From Mycobacterium sp. E3251 (GTDB taxonomy: Bacteria; Actinomycetota; Actinomycetes; Mycobacteriales; Mycobacteriaceae): DNA of 38,761 bases. Shown in pieces: positions 1 to 7,949 of the stretch; the first letter of the stretch is position 1, and the number at the start of each line of letters is the position of its first letter. Below the pieces are notes generated by a model. That model searched no databases. It saw only the letters and a list, made by a program, of their open reading frames with translations, and was not told where the DNA came from. The position numbers and the translations under genes were made by a program. Location of the stretch: NCBI RefSeq assembly GCF_001666835.1, contig NZ_LZJF01000036.1, positions 1 to 38,761 on the forward strand. Direction: 5' to 3'.

Positions 1-57
1 GAGGCTTACAGCCGACCCTCGCGTCGCAGCAGGTCCTGGGCGGACAAGCCGCCGCCC
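1..57. repeat. Left arm of a 57-bp perfect inverted repeat
   Basis: Bases 1-57 are the exact reverse complement of 287-343; pairing breaks at 58/286. The right arm is the real 3' end of mmpL3 with its stop codon. The left arm begins at the first base of the window, which is typical of a fold-back or chimeric read at a contig end. A natural hairpin is possible but less likely. Confidence 0.9.
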
Positions 58-338
58 CGCCGGCGCCGGCGCGGCCCCCCGCCCCGGGGCCGACCACACC
101 GCCAGTACCACCGTCCGGCGGGGAAACCCGGGCGATCCCGTTGCCCCCCAACCGTTCTGACGACAAGGACGACACCGTCGAACCCACCACCGCCTTCCCG
201 CGGCCGGAGGGAAACGAGTCCGACGCGGCCACGGAAAAGATCAACGCCCGCGGTGAAAACGGCGACCCGCGCCAGCGCCGGCGTTCGGGCGGCGGCTTGT
301 CCGCCCAGGACCTGCTGCGACGCGAGGGTCGGCTGTAA
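1..338 (+). CDS. mmpL3: MmpL3, C-terminal tail only (5' partial)
   Basis: An open frame enters from the left edge (codons starting at base 3) and stops with TAA at 336-338. The encoded tail is Pro/Ala/Gly-rich, then acidic and basic, ending in SAQDLLRREGRL, which I recognise as the cytoplasmic C-terminus of MmpL3, the essential trehalose-monomycolate flippase of the RND family. The disordered tail is not the transport domain; all membrane segments lie outside the window. The gene is convergent with the permease that follows, with 3 bases between stop codons, as recalled for Rv0206c/Rv0205. The first 57 bases are an exact reverse complement of the gene's own last codons plus flank, so roughly the first 18 residues read here may not be genuine. 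Identity rests on the C-terminal motif and synteny. Confidence 0.8.
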   Translation, partial: GLQPTLASQQVLGGQAAAPPAPARPPAPGPTTPPVPPSGGETRAIPLPPNRSDDKDDTVEPTTAFPRPEGNESDAATEKINARGENGDPRQRRRSGGGLSAQDLLRREGRL

Positions 339-343
339 GCCTC
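287..343. repeat. Right arm of the 57-bp inverted repeat (mmpL3 3' end)
   Basis: This arm covers the last 16 codons and stop of mmpL3, plus the first bases beyond it. It is the coding copy, so it is probably the genuine one of the pair. Confidence 0.9.
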
Positions 344-1484
344 AGTCGGCCTTTGCGGGTTCGTCTGGCTCGGCCTCCAGGAGGCTGCCCTCGTCGGCCT
401 CCTCGGTCTGCTTCTCGGCTTCGGCGGCCGGATCCGCGGCGAGGAGCACCTGCATCGCGTTGTTGAGGAACGCGACCGTCGGCACGGCCAGCAGCGCGCC
501 GACGATCCCGGCGAGCACGCCGCCTGCGGAGATGGCCAACACCACCCCGAGCGGGTGAATCGAGACGGCGCGGCCCATCACCAGCGGCTGCAGCACGTGG
601 GCCTCGAGCTGGTTCACCGCGATCAGCAAACCCAGGGTAATCAGCGCGTACACAATGCCTTTGGCCAGCAGGGCGACCACCACGGCCAGCAGACCCGAGA
701 TCAGCGCACCGACGAGCGGGATGAAGGCTCCCAGGAACACCAAGGAGGCCAGCGGCAGCGCCAGCGGGATGCCCATGATCGCCAGGCCCGCCCCGACCCC
801 GGCCGCGTCGGTCAGGGCCACCAGGAAGGTGGCCCGCACATACCCGGTCAGCGATCCGTAGCCGGCGCGGCCCGCCTCGCTCACCCGGTCGCGGACGTCG
901 ACCGGGAAGATCTTGACCACGTAGGCCCAGATGTTGCGTCCGCCGTAGAGAAAGAAGATCAACGTGAACAGCACCAACACCGCCGCGGTGACCAGTTCGG
1001 TGATGGTGGCCGCGGTCGACAGGGCGCCGCTTTCCAGCTTCGCCTGATTGTTGCGCAACGCCTCGATCGCGGCGTTGCCCGCGTTGTCGATCTGTTCGCT
1101 GCGCAGGTGCGCGGGCCCGTGGATCAGCCAGCGCCGGGTGGACTCGATGCTGCGGGTCACCTGTTCGGTCAGGCCGGGCACACCGTCGATGAACTGGAGG
1201 ACGACGAACGCCAGGATGCCGCCCAGGATCGCGAACCCGCCCAGCAACACCATCGCCACCGCGCCACCGCGGGGCAGGCCCCGCCGGTCCAGCCAGTCCA
1301 CCACCGGCAGCAGCAGCGCACTGACCAGCAACGCCACCAGTACCGGCACGACGATGATTTCGAGCTTCTTCACCACCCACAGCAGGGCGACCACCGCGGC
1401 GAGGATGACCAGCAAACGCCAGGCCCAGGCTGCGGTCTTGCGGACAAGGGGTTCGACCGAAGCGTCGTCGGTGTTTGCCGGCAT
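342..1484 (-). CDS. AI-2E family transporter / PerM-like permease (Rv0205 homologue)
   Basis: The 380-residue polytopic membrane protein has two closely spaced hydrophobic helices at about residues 20-62, a third at 72-98, a soluble stretch at about 100-150, then further helices to about residue 345. The segment [15 protein letters not shown] followed by SIHPLGV is the family signature. The family includes TqsA/PerM-type exporters; the substrate of this member is unknown. The C-terminal 40 residues are acidic and probably cytoplasmic. The length is close to the roughly 367 residues recalled for Rv0205. The start ATG at 1482-1484 has no Shine-Dalgarno but lies 6 nt downstream of a TAGGCT hexamer on the same strand, suggesting a leaderless mRNA. 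It is divergent from the YbhN-like gene and convergent with mmpL3. Confidence 0.88.
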   Translation of the reverse strand: MPANTDDASVEPLVRKTAAWAWRLLVILAAVVALLWVVKKLEIIVVPVLVALLVSALLLPVVDWLDRRGLPRGGAVAMVLLGGFAILGGILAFVVLQFIDGVPGLTEQVTRSIESTRRWLIHGPAHLRSEQIDNAGNAAIEALRNNQAKLESGALSTAATITELVTAAVLVLFTLIFFLYGGRNIWAYVVKIFPVDVRDRVSEAGRAGYGSLTGYVRATFLVALTDAAGVGAGLAIMGIPLALPLASLVFLGAFIPLVGALISGLLAVVVALLAKGIVYALITLGLLIAVNQLEAHVLQPLVMGRAVSIHPLGVVLAISAGGVLAGIVGALLAVPTVAFLNNAMQVLLAADPAAEAEKQTEEADEGSLLEAEPDEPAKAD

Positions 1485-1490
1485 TGGGTG

Positions 1491-1496
1491 AGCCTA
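1491..1496 (-). promoter_or_regulatory. Likely -10 element, leaderless start of the AI-2E gene
   Basis: On the minus strand this reads TAGGCT, then 6 nt, then ATG. TANNNT at this distance is the usual mycobacterial arrangement in which transcription begins at the start codon. No clear -35 box. Confidence 0.45.
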
Positions 1497-1616
1497 TCCG
1501 GCGGGGGGCACCCCCAAACGTCCGCGCGGCCGCGGGCCCCGACCACCCCGGCACGATCCGGTTACGACCCCGACACGGTCGGCGGCGCGCGACGATCCCC
1601 GCGCCACCTGCACCGT

Positions 1617-1622
1617 TACCCT
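1617..1622 (+). promoter_or_regulatory. Likely -10 element, leaderless start of the YbhN-like gene
   Basis: TACCCT lies 7 nt before the GTG at 1630, and there is no Shine-Dalgarno. With the opposite-strand TAGGCT at 1491-1496, both divergent genes appear to be leaderless. The 145-bp spacer otherwise holds only GC-rich sequence. Confidence 0.45.
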
Positions 1623-1629
1623 AAATCAC

Positions 1630-2799
1630 GTGTCGCACGACGCACCCGCCCGCAATCTCGACTTCCCGCGCGAAGAGGCCCCGCGCGGGAAGTACTGGTG
1701 GCTGCGGTGGGTGATCCTCGGGATCGTCGCCATCGTGCTTGCCGTGGAGGTCGCCCTGGGCTGGCATCAGCTGGCCAAGGCCTGGATGAGCCTGTACGAG
1801 GCGAACTGGTGGTGGCTGCTGGCGTCGGTGGTGGCGTCGGCCGCGTCGATGCACAGCTTCGCGCAAATCCAGCGCACGTTGCTGCGGTCGGCCGGCGTGC
1901 ACGTCAAACAATTGCGATCCGAGGCCGCCATCTATGCCGCCAACTCGCTGAGCACCACGCTGCCCGGCGGGCCGGTGCTGTCCGCGACGTTTTTGCTTCG
2001 GCAGCAACGGCTTTGGGGTGCTTCGACGGTGGTGGCGTCGTGGCAGCTGGTGATGGGTGGCGTCCTGCAGGCCGTCGGGTTGGCGCTGCTGGGGCTGGGC
2101 GGTGCGTTCTTCCTCGGCGCGAAGAACAACCCGTTCTCGTTGCTGTTCACCCTCGGCGGCTTCGTCGCGTTGCTGATTCTCGCCCAGGCCGTCGCGTCGC
2201 GGCCGGAGCTGATCGACGGCATCGGCTGCCGGGTGTTGTCCTGGGTCAACTCCGTGCGCGGCCGGCCCGCCGACACCGGCCTGGACCGATGGCGCCAGAC
2301 CCTGATGCAGCTGGAATCGGTGAGCCTGGGCCGGCGCGACATGGGGGTGGCGTTCGGTTGGTCGATGTTCAACTGGGTCGCCGACGTGGCCTGCCTCGGC
2401 TTCGCGGCGTACGCCGCCGGCGACCATGCGTCGGTCGCCGGGCTGACGGTGGCCTACGCGGCCGCCCGCGCCGTCGGCACGATACCGCTGATGCCGGGCG
2501 GGTTGTTGGTGGTGGAGGCGGTGCTGGTGCCCGGGCTGGTGTCCAGCGGCATGTCGCTGCCGAATGCGATCTCGGCCATGCTGATCTACCGCCTGATCAG
2601 CTGGCTGCTCATGTCCGCCATCGGCTGGGTGGTGTTCTTCTTCGTGTTCCGCACGGAAAACGTCGCCGTCCCGGACGACGAGGAGCCCGCACCGGAACCC
2701 GAACCGACGGCGCACCAGGGCCAGCCCGTCAATGATCCGACCGAGACCGCGCTGCAGGGCCCGTTACCGCCCGATCGCAGCCCGGATAACGAGAACTAG
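1630..2799 (+). CDS. YbhN / lysylphosphatidylglycerol-synthase-TM family membrane protein (Rv0204c homologue)
   Basis: The 389-residue membrane protein has a first transmembrane helix at about residues 24-46 and further helices to about residue 355. Family signatures are visible: NSLSTTLPGGPVLSATFL near residue 100 and a GTIPLMPGGLLVVEAVL segment near 285. The family corresponds to the membrane (flippase-like) domain of MprF/LPG synthase, without the catalytic domain; the specific role is unknown. The last 45 residues are polar and Pro/Glu-rich. The GTG start at 1630 is supported by the TANNNT hexamer just upstream and by the hydrophilic N-terminus before helix 1. The stop TAG interleaves with the stop of the convergent heme-carrier gene (CTAG at 2796-2799). 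Confidence 0.85.
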   Translation: MSHDAPARNLDFPREEAPRGKYWWLRWVILGIVAIVLAVEVALGWHQLAKAWMSLYEANWWWLLASVVASAASMHSFAQIQRTLLRSAGVHVKQLRSEAAIYAANSLSTTLPGGPVLSATFLLRQQRLWGASTVVASWQLVMGGVLQAVGLALLGLGGAFFLGAKNNPFSLLFTLGGFVALLILAQAVASRPELIDGIGCRVLSWVNSVRGRPADTGLDRWRQTLMQLESVSLGRRDMGVAFGWSMFNWVADVACLGFAAYAAGDHASVAGLTVAYAAARAVGTIPLMPGGLLVVEAVLVPGLVSSGMSLPNAISAMLIYRLISWLLMSAIGWVVFFFVFRTENVAVPDDEEPAPEPEPTAHQGQPVNDPTETALQGPLPPDRSPDNEN

Positions 2800-3347
2800 C
2801 CGGCGGTGTTGCCGCGCGGCGGGCCCGACAGCGGGTTGGCCGGCGCTGGTGCGACGGGGCCGGTGGCCGCGGGCGGGGCGGCCGGCGTGCCGGCCAGCGG
2901 CGACGCCCCCGCGGCATTGCCCGGCAGCGCGGGCAGCCCACCGGCGGCTCCCTGCGCCTGCTGCATCATGCCCATCGCCTGGGTGGGCGAGATCGGCAAC
3001 TTGCATTGCAGCGACAGGTTCGTCAGGGGCTGGGCGATCGACGTCATGTCGCCGGCCACCTTGGGGTTGGCCTCGAAGTAGGACTTCAGCCCGGTCATCG
3101 ACTGCGGGCCCGCCTGCTGCTGCAGCATCGAGGTCATCGTCTGGTTGGTCTCCGGATGCGAGTCCAGGTAGTCGCCCATCGACTTGGAGACCGAACCGAT
3201 CGTCCGGGCGACCTCGCTGGCCGAGCACGGGTCGGTAGCGCCGGTCGCAGCCGGCCCCGCCAGGACCGCGAGGGCGGCGCACGGCACGGTGGCGGCGATC
3301 AGCCCGGCGAAGATTCTGCGGCGCCCGGTCGCGGTGCCTCTCGTCAT
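2796..3347 (-). CDS. Secreted heme-binding protein (Rv0203 homologue) with a Pro/Ala-rich tail
   Basis: The 183-residue protein has a signal peptide: basic N-terminus with RRRIF, hydrophobic segment at residues 14-30, cleavage near ATG-A-TDPC. A twin-arginine type signal is possible. In M. tuberculosis Rv0203 carries heme and passes it to MmpL3 and MmpL11; published ligands are Tyr59, His63 and His89. Here the Tyr-x3-His pair is present as Y60 and H64 in YLDSH, but H64 is the only histidine of the whole protein, so the third published ligand is not conserved. Residues about 134-183 form a low-complexity Pro/Ala/Gly tail, making the protein longer than the roughly 136 residues recalled for Rv0203. 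The start ATG is set by a strong AAGGAG 5 nt upstream. It is divergent from mmpL11, its likely partner. Confidence 0.85.
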   Translation of the reverse strand: MTRGTATGRRRIFAGLIAATVPCAALAVLAGPAATGATDPCSASEVARTIGSVSKSMGDYLDSHPETNQTMTSMLQQQAGPQSMTGLKSYFEANPKVAGDMTSIAQPLTNLSLQCKLPISPTQAMGMMQQAQGAAGGLPALPGNAAGASPLAGTPAAPPAATGPVAPAPANPLSGPPRGNTAG

Positions 3348-3675
3348 GGAAACTCCTTAGTGTTTGCGACGTCGCACGCAGCACCGACGCCTCGCAAACG
3401 GCTGCAATAGACGGCCTCTTCGATAGCGGAGCTCCCCAGGGCCCCCGGGCCATCCGACATCCTGCCATCGCCGGCGGCACCCCTGCCAGCCCGAGCGAGG
3501 CCCTGTGAGGAAAATCCCGCCCGGTCACCGGCTCACAACGACTTGGCAGCGTCTTGGCAACAACGCCGTCGCTGCAGCTCAGGAACTAGAAAGCTCACAT
3601 CATCCACAGGTCGCTGCGGTATTCTCGCCAGCACGCGTTACGCGCTACACGGGGAGTGACGAAATCCAGCAGTTA
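3348..3675. other. Divergent intergenic region between the heme carrier and mmpL11
   Basis: This 328-bp region has no convincing gene. It holds the Shine-Dalgarno of the heme-carrier gene (AAGGAG on the minus strand, 3353-3358). Two CTTGGCA direct repeats at 3542-3548 and 3553-3559 are 11 bp apart, one helical turn. A possible plus-strand -10 box TATTCT lies at 3620-3625, about 50 nt before mmpL11. An open frame runs through here into mmpL11 but lacks start signals and membrane-protein character. Confidence 0.5.
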
Positions 3676-6600
3676 ATGATGCGTCTCAGCCGCAGCCTGC
3701 GTAAGTACCGCTGGTTGGTCTTCACAGGCTGGTTGCTGGCTTTGGTTCCGGCGATCTATCTGGCCTTGACGCAGTCGGGGAATCTGACCGGCGGCGGCTT
3801 CGAGGTGGCCGGATCGCAGTCGCTGCTCGTCCACGACCAGCTCGAGGAGCTGTACCACGACCAGGGGTCGTCCTCGCTGGCACTGGTGGCGGCCCCGCGC
3901 CCGGACGCCAGCTACTCGGACATCAACGACGCGGTCGCGCTGTTGCGGCGCACCGCCGCCGAGGTTCCCGGCGTCTCGGAGGTGCCCAACCCCACCCAGC
4001 GGCCACCGCAACCCGACCGCCCGTATGTGCTTTCGCTGCGGCTGGACTCCCGCAACACCAGCGACGTCGCCAAACAGCTGCGCAAGAAGGTCGGCGTCAA
4101 CGGGGATCAGCCCGGCCAGACCGCGGACGGGCGGGTGCGGCTGTACGTGATCGGCCAGGGCGCGCTCAGTGCCGCCGCAGCGCAGAACACCAAGCACGAC
4201 ATCGCCGCCGCCGAGCGCTGGAACTTGCCCGTGATCCTCATCGTCCTGCTCGCGGTGTTCGGTTCGCTGGCGGCCGCGGCGATTCCGCTTGCCCTCGGTG
4301 TCTGCACGGTCGTGGTCACCATGGGCCTGGTCTACCTGCTCTCGGCCTACACGACCATGTCGGTGTTCGTCACCTCGACGGTCTCGATGTTCGGGATCGC
4401 CCTCGCCGTCGACTATTCGTTGTTCATCTTGATGCGCTTCCGCGAGGAGCTGCGGTCCGGCCGCGAGCCGCGGGAGGCCGTCGACGCTGCGATGGCCACC
4501 TCGGGGCTGGCCGTGGTGCTGTCCGGAATGACCGTCGTCGCCTCGCTCACCGGGATCTACGTGATCAACACCCCGGCGCTGAAATCGATGGCCACGGGCG
4601 CGATTCTGGCGGTCGCGGTCGCGATGCTGACCTCGACCACGCTGACCCCGGCGGCGCTGGCGACGTTCGGCCGCTCGGCCGCCAAGCGGTCGGCGTTCCT
4701 GCATTGGTCGCGCGGGCCGGAGGGTGGCCAATCCCGGTTCTGGAACCGCTGGATCGGCTGGGTGATGCGCCGGCCGTGGATCTCGGCGCTGGCCGCCTCG
4801 CTGGTCCTGCTCGTCATGGCGGCACCGGCCTCATCGATGGTGCTGGGCAACAGCCTGCTGCGCCAGTTCGACTCCTCGCACGAAATCCGCGCCGGGGTGG
4901 GCGCGGCGGCCCAGGCCCTCGGCCCCGGCGCGCTCGGCCCGATCCGGGTGCTGGTCACCTTCCCGGACGGCGGCGCCGCCTCACCCGAACACAGCCAGAC
5001 CATCGGCGCGATCCGGCAGCGGATGGCGCAGGCCCCGAACATCGTCTCCGTGGCGCCGCCGCAATTCGCCGAGGACAACGGCAGCACCCTGCTGTCCGCG
5101 GTGTTGTCGGTCGACCCCGAGGACATGCGCGCCCGCGAGACCGTCGGCTGGATGCGCGCGCAGCTGCCCAAGGTGCCCGACCGGGGAACCGCGCGGGTGG
5201 ACGTCGGGGGCCCGACCGCGCTGATCAAGGACTTCGACGACCAGGTGTCCAAGACCGAGCCGCTGGTGCTGGCCATCGTGGCGCTGATCGCGTTCGTGAT
5301 GCTGCTGCTATCGGTCCACTCGGTGTTCCTGGCCCTCAAGGGCGTGCTGATGACCCTGCTGTCGGTGGCGGCCGCCTACGGCAGCCTGGTGATGGTGTTC
5401 CAGTGGGGCTGGCTGAAGGACCTCGGCTTCGCCCAGATCAGCTCGATCGACAGCACGGTCCCCCCGCTGGTGCTGGCGATGACCTTCGGCTTGTCGATGG
5501 ACTACGAGATCTTCCTGCTGACCCGCATCAGGGAGCGCTTCCTGCATTCCGGGAACACCCGCGACGCCGTCGCGTACGGCGTGAGCACCAGCGCCCGCAC
5601 CATCACCAGCGCGGCGCTGATCATGATCGCCGTCTTCATCGGCTTCGCGTTCGCCGGCATGCCGCTGGTGGCCGAGATCGGCGTGGCGTGCGCGGTGGCG
5701 ATCGCCGTGGACGCGACCGTGGTGCGGCTGGTCCTGGTACCGGCGCTGATGGCGATGTTCGCCCAGTGGAACTGGTGGATCCCGCCGTGGCTGTCGCGCG
5801 TGCTGCCCTCGGTCGACTTCGACCGGCCGCTGCCGGAGGTCGATCTCGGCGACGTCGTGGTCATTCCCGACGACATCTCGGCGCTGACGGCGCCCAACGC
5901 CGACCTGCGGATGGTGCTCAAGTCGGCGGCCAAGCTCAAGCACCTCGCGCCCGACGCCATCTGCGTGACCGATCCGCTGGCGTTCACCGGCTGCGGGCGC
6001 AGCGGCAAGGAGAGGCAGGGTGCGCTGCTGCAGGGGCCGGACCAGGATCGCGGTCGCGATCCCGGCCAAATTCCCCACCAGGTCAACATCGACGACGAGA
6101 AGGCGGGCGTCGTGGTGGGCGCCGCCGTCCGCAGGACCGGCAGCAACGGCCACACCAACGGCGCCGCCGGGGCCAAGAAGCGGGTCGGCGGCCTGACGTC
6201 ACGCAACGGCATCGCCAAGGCGATCGTGGGGTCGGACCGGCCCGTCCACCCGGTCACGTTGTGGCGGGGGCGGCTTTCGGTCGCCATCGACGCGTTGGAG
6301 AGCGAGACCGACACCGCGGACCGGCCCGTGTACGAGCGTCGCAGCCCGGTGGAAACCACCCACGTTCAGCTGCCCACCGGCGACCGGCTGCTGGTCCCGA
6401 CCGGCGCCGAGACGCTGCGCCTGAAGGGCTACCTCATCATGTGCCGTAACAGTCGCCGCGATTACGCCGACTTTGCCGATATGGTTGAAACGTTGGAGCC
6501 CGAGACCGCCGCTGTGGTGCTGGCCGGCATGGACAGGTACTACTGTTGTCAGTCGCCCAGGCGGGAATGGATCGCCACCCAGTTGGTCCGTCGACTCGCT

Positions 6601-6726
6601 GATCCGGATCCCTGTGATTTGAACGACGAGCAGGGGTCCTCCGAGGGCGACGCCCACCCGGACTGGGAGGAGATCAGGCAGCGCTGCCTGTCGGTGGCCG
6701 TAGCGATGCTGGAGGAGGCGAGGTGA
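3676..6726 (+). CDS. mmpL11: MmpL11, RND-family lipid/heme transporter
   Basis: The 1016-residue inner-membrane protein has the MmpL plan: helix 1 at about residues 12-32, first periplasmic porter domain to about 180, helices 2-6 to about 345, second porter domain about 400-535, helices 7-12 to about 720, and a cytoplasmic tail. The proton-relay Asp-Tyr pairs are visible: D246-Y247 (ALAVDYSLFI) and D609-Y610 (GLSMDYEIFL). In M. tuberculosis MmpL11 exports monomeromycolyl diacylglycerol and mycolate wax ester and is implicated in heme uptake with Rv0203. The start was chosen at the first of two ATG codons, giving MMRLSRSLRKYRW as recalled for Rv0202c; a much earlier in-frame GTG at 3505 would prefix unlikely sequence. 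The protein is about 50 residues longer than the recalled 966, the excess being in the tail near residues 772-850. It overlaps the next gene by 4 nt. Confidence 0.95.
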   Translation: MMRLSRSLRKYRWLVFTGWLLALVPAIYLALTQSGNLTGGGFEVAGSQSLLVHDQLEELYHDQGSSSLALVAAPRPDASYSDINDAVALLRRTAAEVPGVSEVPNPTQRPPQPDRPYVLSLRLDSRNTSDVAKQLRKKVGVNGDQPGQTADGRVRLYVIGQGALSAAAAQNTKHDIAAAERWNLPVILIVLLAVFGSLAAAAIPLALGVCTVVVTMGLVYLLSAYTTMSVFVTSTVSMFGIALAVDYSLFILMRFREELRSGREPREAVDAAMATSGLAVVLSGMTVVASLTGIYVINTPALKSMATGAILAVAVAMLTSTTLTPAALATFGRSAAKRSAFLHWSRGPEGGQSRFWNRWIGWVMRRPWISALAASLVLLVMAAPASSMVLGNSLLRQFDSSHEIRAGVGAAAQALGPGALGPIRVLVTFPDGGAASPEHSQTIGAIRQRMAQAPNIVSVAPPQFAEDNGSTLLSAVLSVDPEDMRARETVGWMRAQLPKVPDRGTARVDVGGPTALIKDFDDQVSKTEPLVLAIVALIAFVMLLLSVHSVFLALKGVLMTLLSVAAAYGSLVMVFQWGWLKDLGFAQISSIDSTVPPLVLAMTFGLSMDYEIFLLTRIRERFLHSGNTRDAVAYGVSTSARTITSAALIMIAVFIGFAFAGMPLVAEIGVACAVAIAVDATVVRLVLVPALMAMFAQWNWWIPPWLSRVLPSVDFDRPLPEVDLGDVVVIPDDISALTAPNADLRMVLKSAAKLKHLAPDAICVTDPLAFTGCGRSGKERQGALLQGPDQDRGRDPGQIPHQVNIDDEKAGVVVGAAVRRTGSNGHTNGAAGAKKRVGGLTSRNGIAKAIVGSDRPVHPVTLWRGRLSVAIDALESETDTADRPVYERRSPVETTHVQLPTGDRLLVPTGAETLRLKGYLIMCRNSRRDYADFADMVETLEPETAAVVLAGMDRYYCCQSPRREWIATQLVRRLADPDPCDLNDEQGSSEGDAHPDWEEIRQRCLSVAVAMLEEAR

Positions 6727-7265
6727 CGTTGGCACCTGACCGACGCTCCACACTGCCGTCCCAGCGGCCGGCTACCGATCCGCGCACCGGTCCCGGCGGT
6801 GAATCCCGCAGTGCACCCCTTCAAGACTCCGACCAGCCGGTGGAGTTCTGGCCGACGTCCGCGATTCGCGCCGCGCTGCAAGGCGGTGACATCGCCACCT
6901 GGAAGCGCATCGCCGCGGCGTTGAAGCGCGATCCGTATGGGCGGACCGCCCGCCAGGTCGAAGAGGTGCTCGAAGGCACCCGTCCCTACGGCATCTCCAA
7001 AGCGCTGTGGGAGGTGCTGGAACGCGCCCGCACCCACCTGGAGGCCAACGAACGGGCCGAGGTGGCCCGCCACGTGCGGCTGCTCATCGACCGCTCGGGC
7101 CTGGCCGAGCAGGAATTCGCGTCCCGCATCGGGGTGACCGCCGAAGAACTCGTCGCCTACCTGGACGGCAGCACCAGCCCGTCGGCCGCGCTGATGATCC
7201 GGATGCGCCGATTGTCGGATCGGTTCGTCAAGGTGAAGTCGACGCGCGCGGCCGAGTCCAACTGA
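6723..7265 (+). CDS. Conserved hypothetical protein with helix-turn-helix-like C-terminus (Rv0201c homologue)
   Basis: The 180-residue soluble protein starts at a GTG overlapping the mmpL11 TGA (GTGA), so it is translationally coupled to mmpL11. The N-terminal 35 residues are polar and disordered. The C-terminal half, about residues 108-172, resembles a Cro/XRE-type helix-turn-helix: a helix ending HVRLLIDRSGL, then EQEFASRIGVTAEELVAYLDG, then an Arg-rich helix. The middle (AALQGGDIATWKRIAAALKRDP) is a conserved helical segment. It may regulate, or assemble with, the mmpL11 region, but this is inference from coupling only. Its stop codon directly abuts the stop of the convergent omamB gene (TGATCA at 7263-7268), leaving no room for a terminator. 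Confidence 0.8.
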   Translation: MTLAPDRRSTLPSQRPATDPRTGPGGESRSAPLQDSDQPVEFWPTSAIRAALQGGDIATWKRIAAALKRDPYGRTARQVEEVLEGTRPYGISKALWEVLERARTHLEANERAEVARHVRLLIDRSGLAEQEFASRIGVTAEELVAYLDGSTSPSAALMIRMRRLSDRFVKVKSTRAAESN

Positions 7266-7949
7266 TCACCTGATCGGCAGCACGTCCGATACCAGCCATG
7301 CGCCGCCGCGCTTGGTCAGCGCCACCCGCAGCGCGGGCGCCGAGCGGCTGGCGGGCTGGCCGGGCGCGTTCTGGGTGACCCGCAGGATCACCGCCACGCT
7401 GGCCGCCGACGGCCCGAGGGCCTCGACGCCGGCCGCCAGCGTCGCGGCCTGAGCGGTGACGTTGTGCTGGGCGAGCTCGGCGCTGGTCTTCGTGTACTGC
7501 TCCTTGAACGCGGCGGCGTGGTCGGGGACGATCAGCGCCGTGGCGCGGTCGATGGAGCTGTCCGGGGCGCCCGGGGTGAACGACGCCATCGCCTCCGCCA
7601 TGCCCGTGGCGACCCGAACCACGTCGCGGGAGTCGTCCTTGAACTCGCGGTCCGAGCGCGTCCAGTGCGTGTATCCGGTGACCACCGCGGCCACCAGCGC
7701 TGCCGTGCAGAGCAAGACGACGGCCAATCGCAGGCCCGGTGCGTCGTCATCGGTACCGACGCTGACCGAATCACGGCGCAGCAGCCAGAAATTGACCCCG
7801 ACACCCTCGACGATCAGCAGCACCAGCACCGAGCACGCCGAAACCCACCACAGCGGCCAGCCGAGGATCAGGCCGATCGCCAGCAACCCCGCGATCGCGG
7901 CCAGCGGGGCCAGGATGTCGAACGCGAGCAGGCGCCACAGGTTTCTCAT
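7266..7949 (-). CDS. omamB: OmamB-like orphan Mce-associated membrane protein (Rv0200 homologue)
   Basis: The 227-residue membrane protein has a double hydrophobic segment at about residues 8-53, a further transmembrane helix at about 73-93, and an extracytoplasmic C-terminal domain of about 130 residues resembling the Mce-associated (Mam) fold shared with OmamA and the Mam1 proteins at 33.7-36.8 kb. In M. tuberculosis Rv0200 (OmamB) works with OmamA in stabilising Mce lipid-import systems. The ATG start overlaps the omamA stop (ATGA), so the two are translationally coupled, omamA first. Identification is by position, topology and length, about 229 residues in the recalled homologue. Confidence 0.8.
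   Translation of the reverse strand: MRNLWRLLAFDILAPLAAIAGLLAIGLILGWPLWWVSACSVLVLLIVEGVGVNFWLLRRDSVSVGTDDDAPGLRLAVVLLCTAALVAAVVTGYTHWTRSDREFKDDSRDVVRVATGMAEAMASFTPGAPDSSIDRATALIVPDHAAAFKEQYTKTSAELAQHNVTAQAATLAAGVEALGPSAASVAVILRVTQNAPGQPASRSAPALRVALTKRGGAWLVSDVLPIR

Noticed and set aside
555..2735. Long open frame (about 726 codons) on the plus strand across two divergent genes
   Set aside because: Composition is Arg/Gln/His-rich, as in antisense or shifted frames of high-GC genes; it runs antisense to the AI-2E gene and out of frame through the YbhN-like gene, both of which have clear family motifs.
3656..3676. Six-codon leader frame (GTG...TAA) overlapping the mmpL11 ATG by one base
   Set aside because: The possible ribosome site is too close to the GTG and the frame is too short to be meaningful without expression data.
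4704..6449. 581-codon plus-strand frame inside mmpL11
   Set aside because: Shifted-frame shadow with Arg/Gly-rich composition; the mmpL11 frame has all transmembrane helices.
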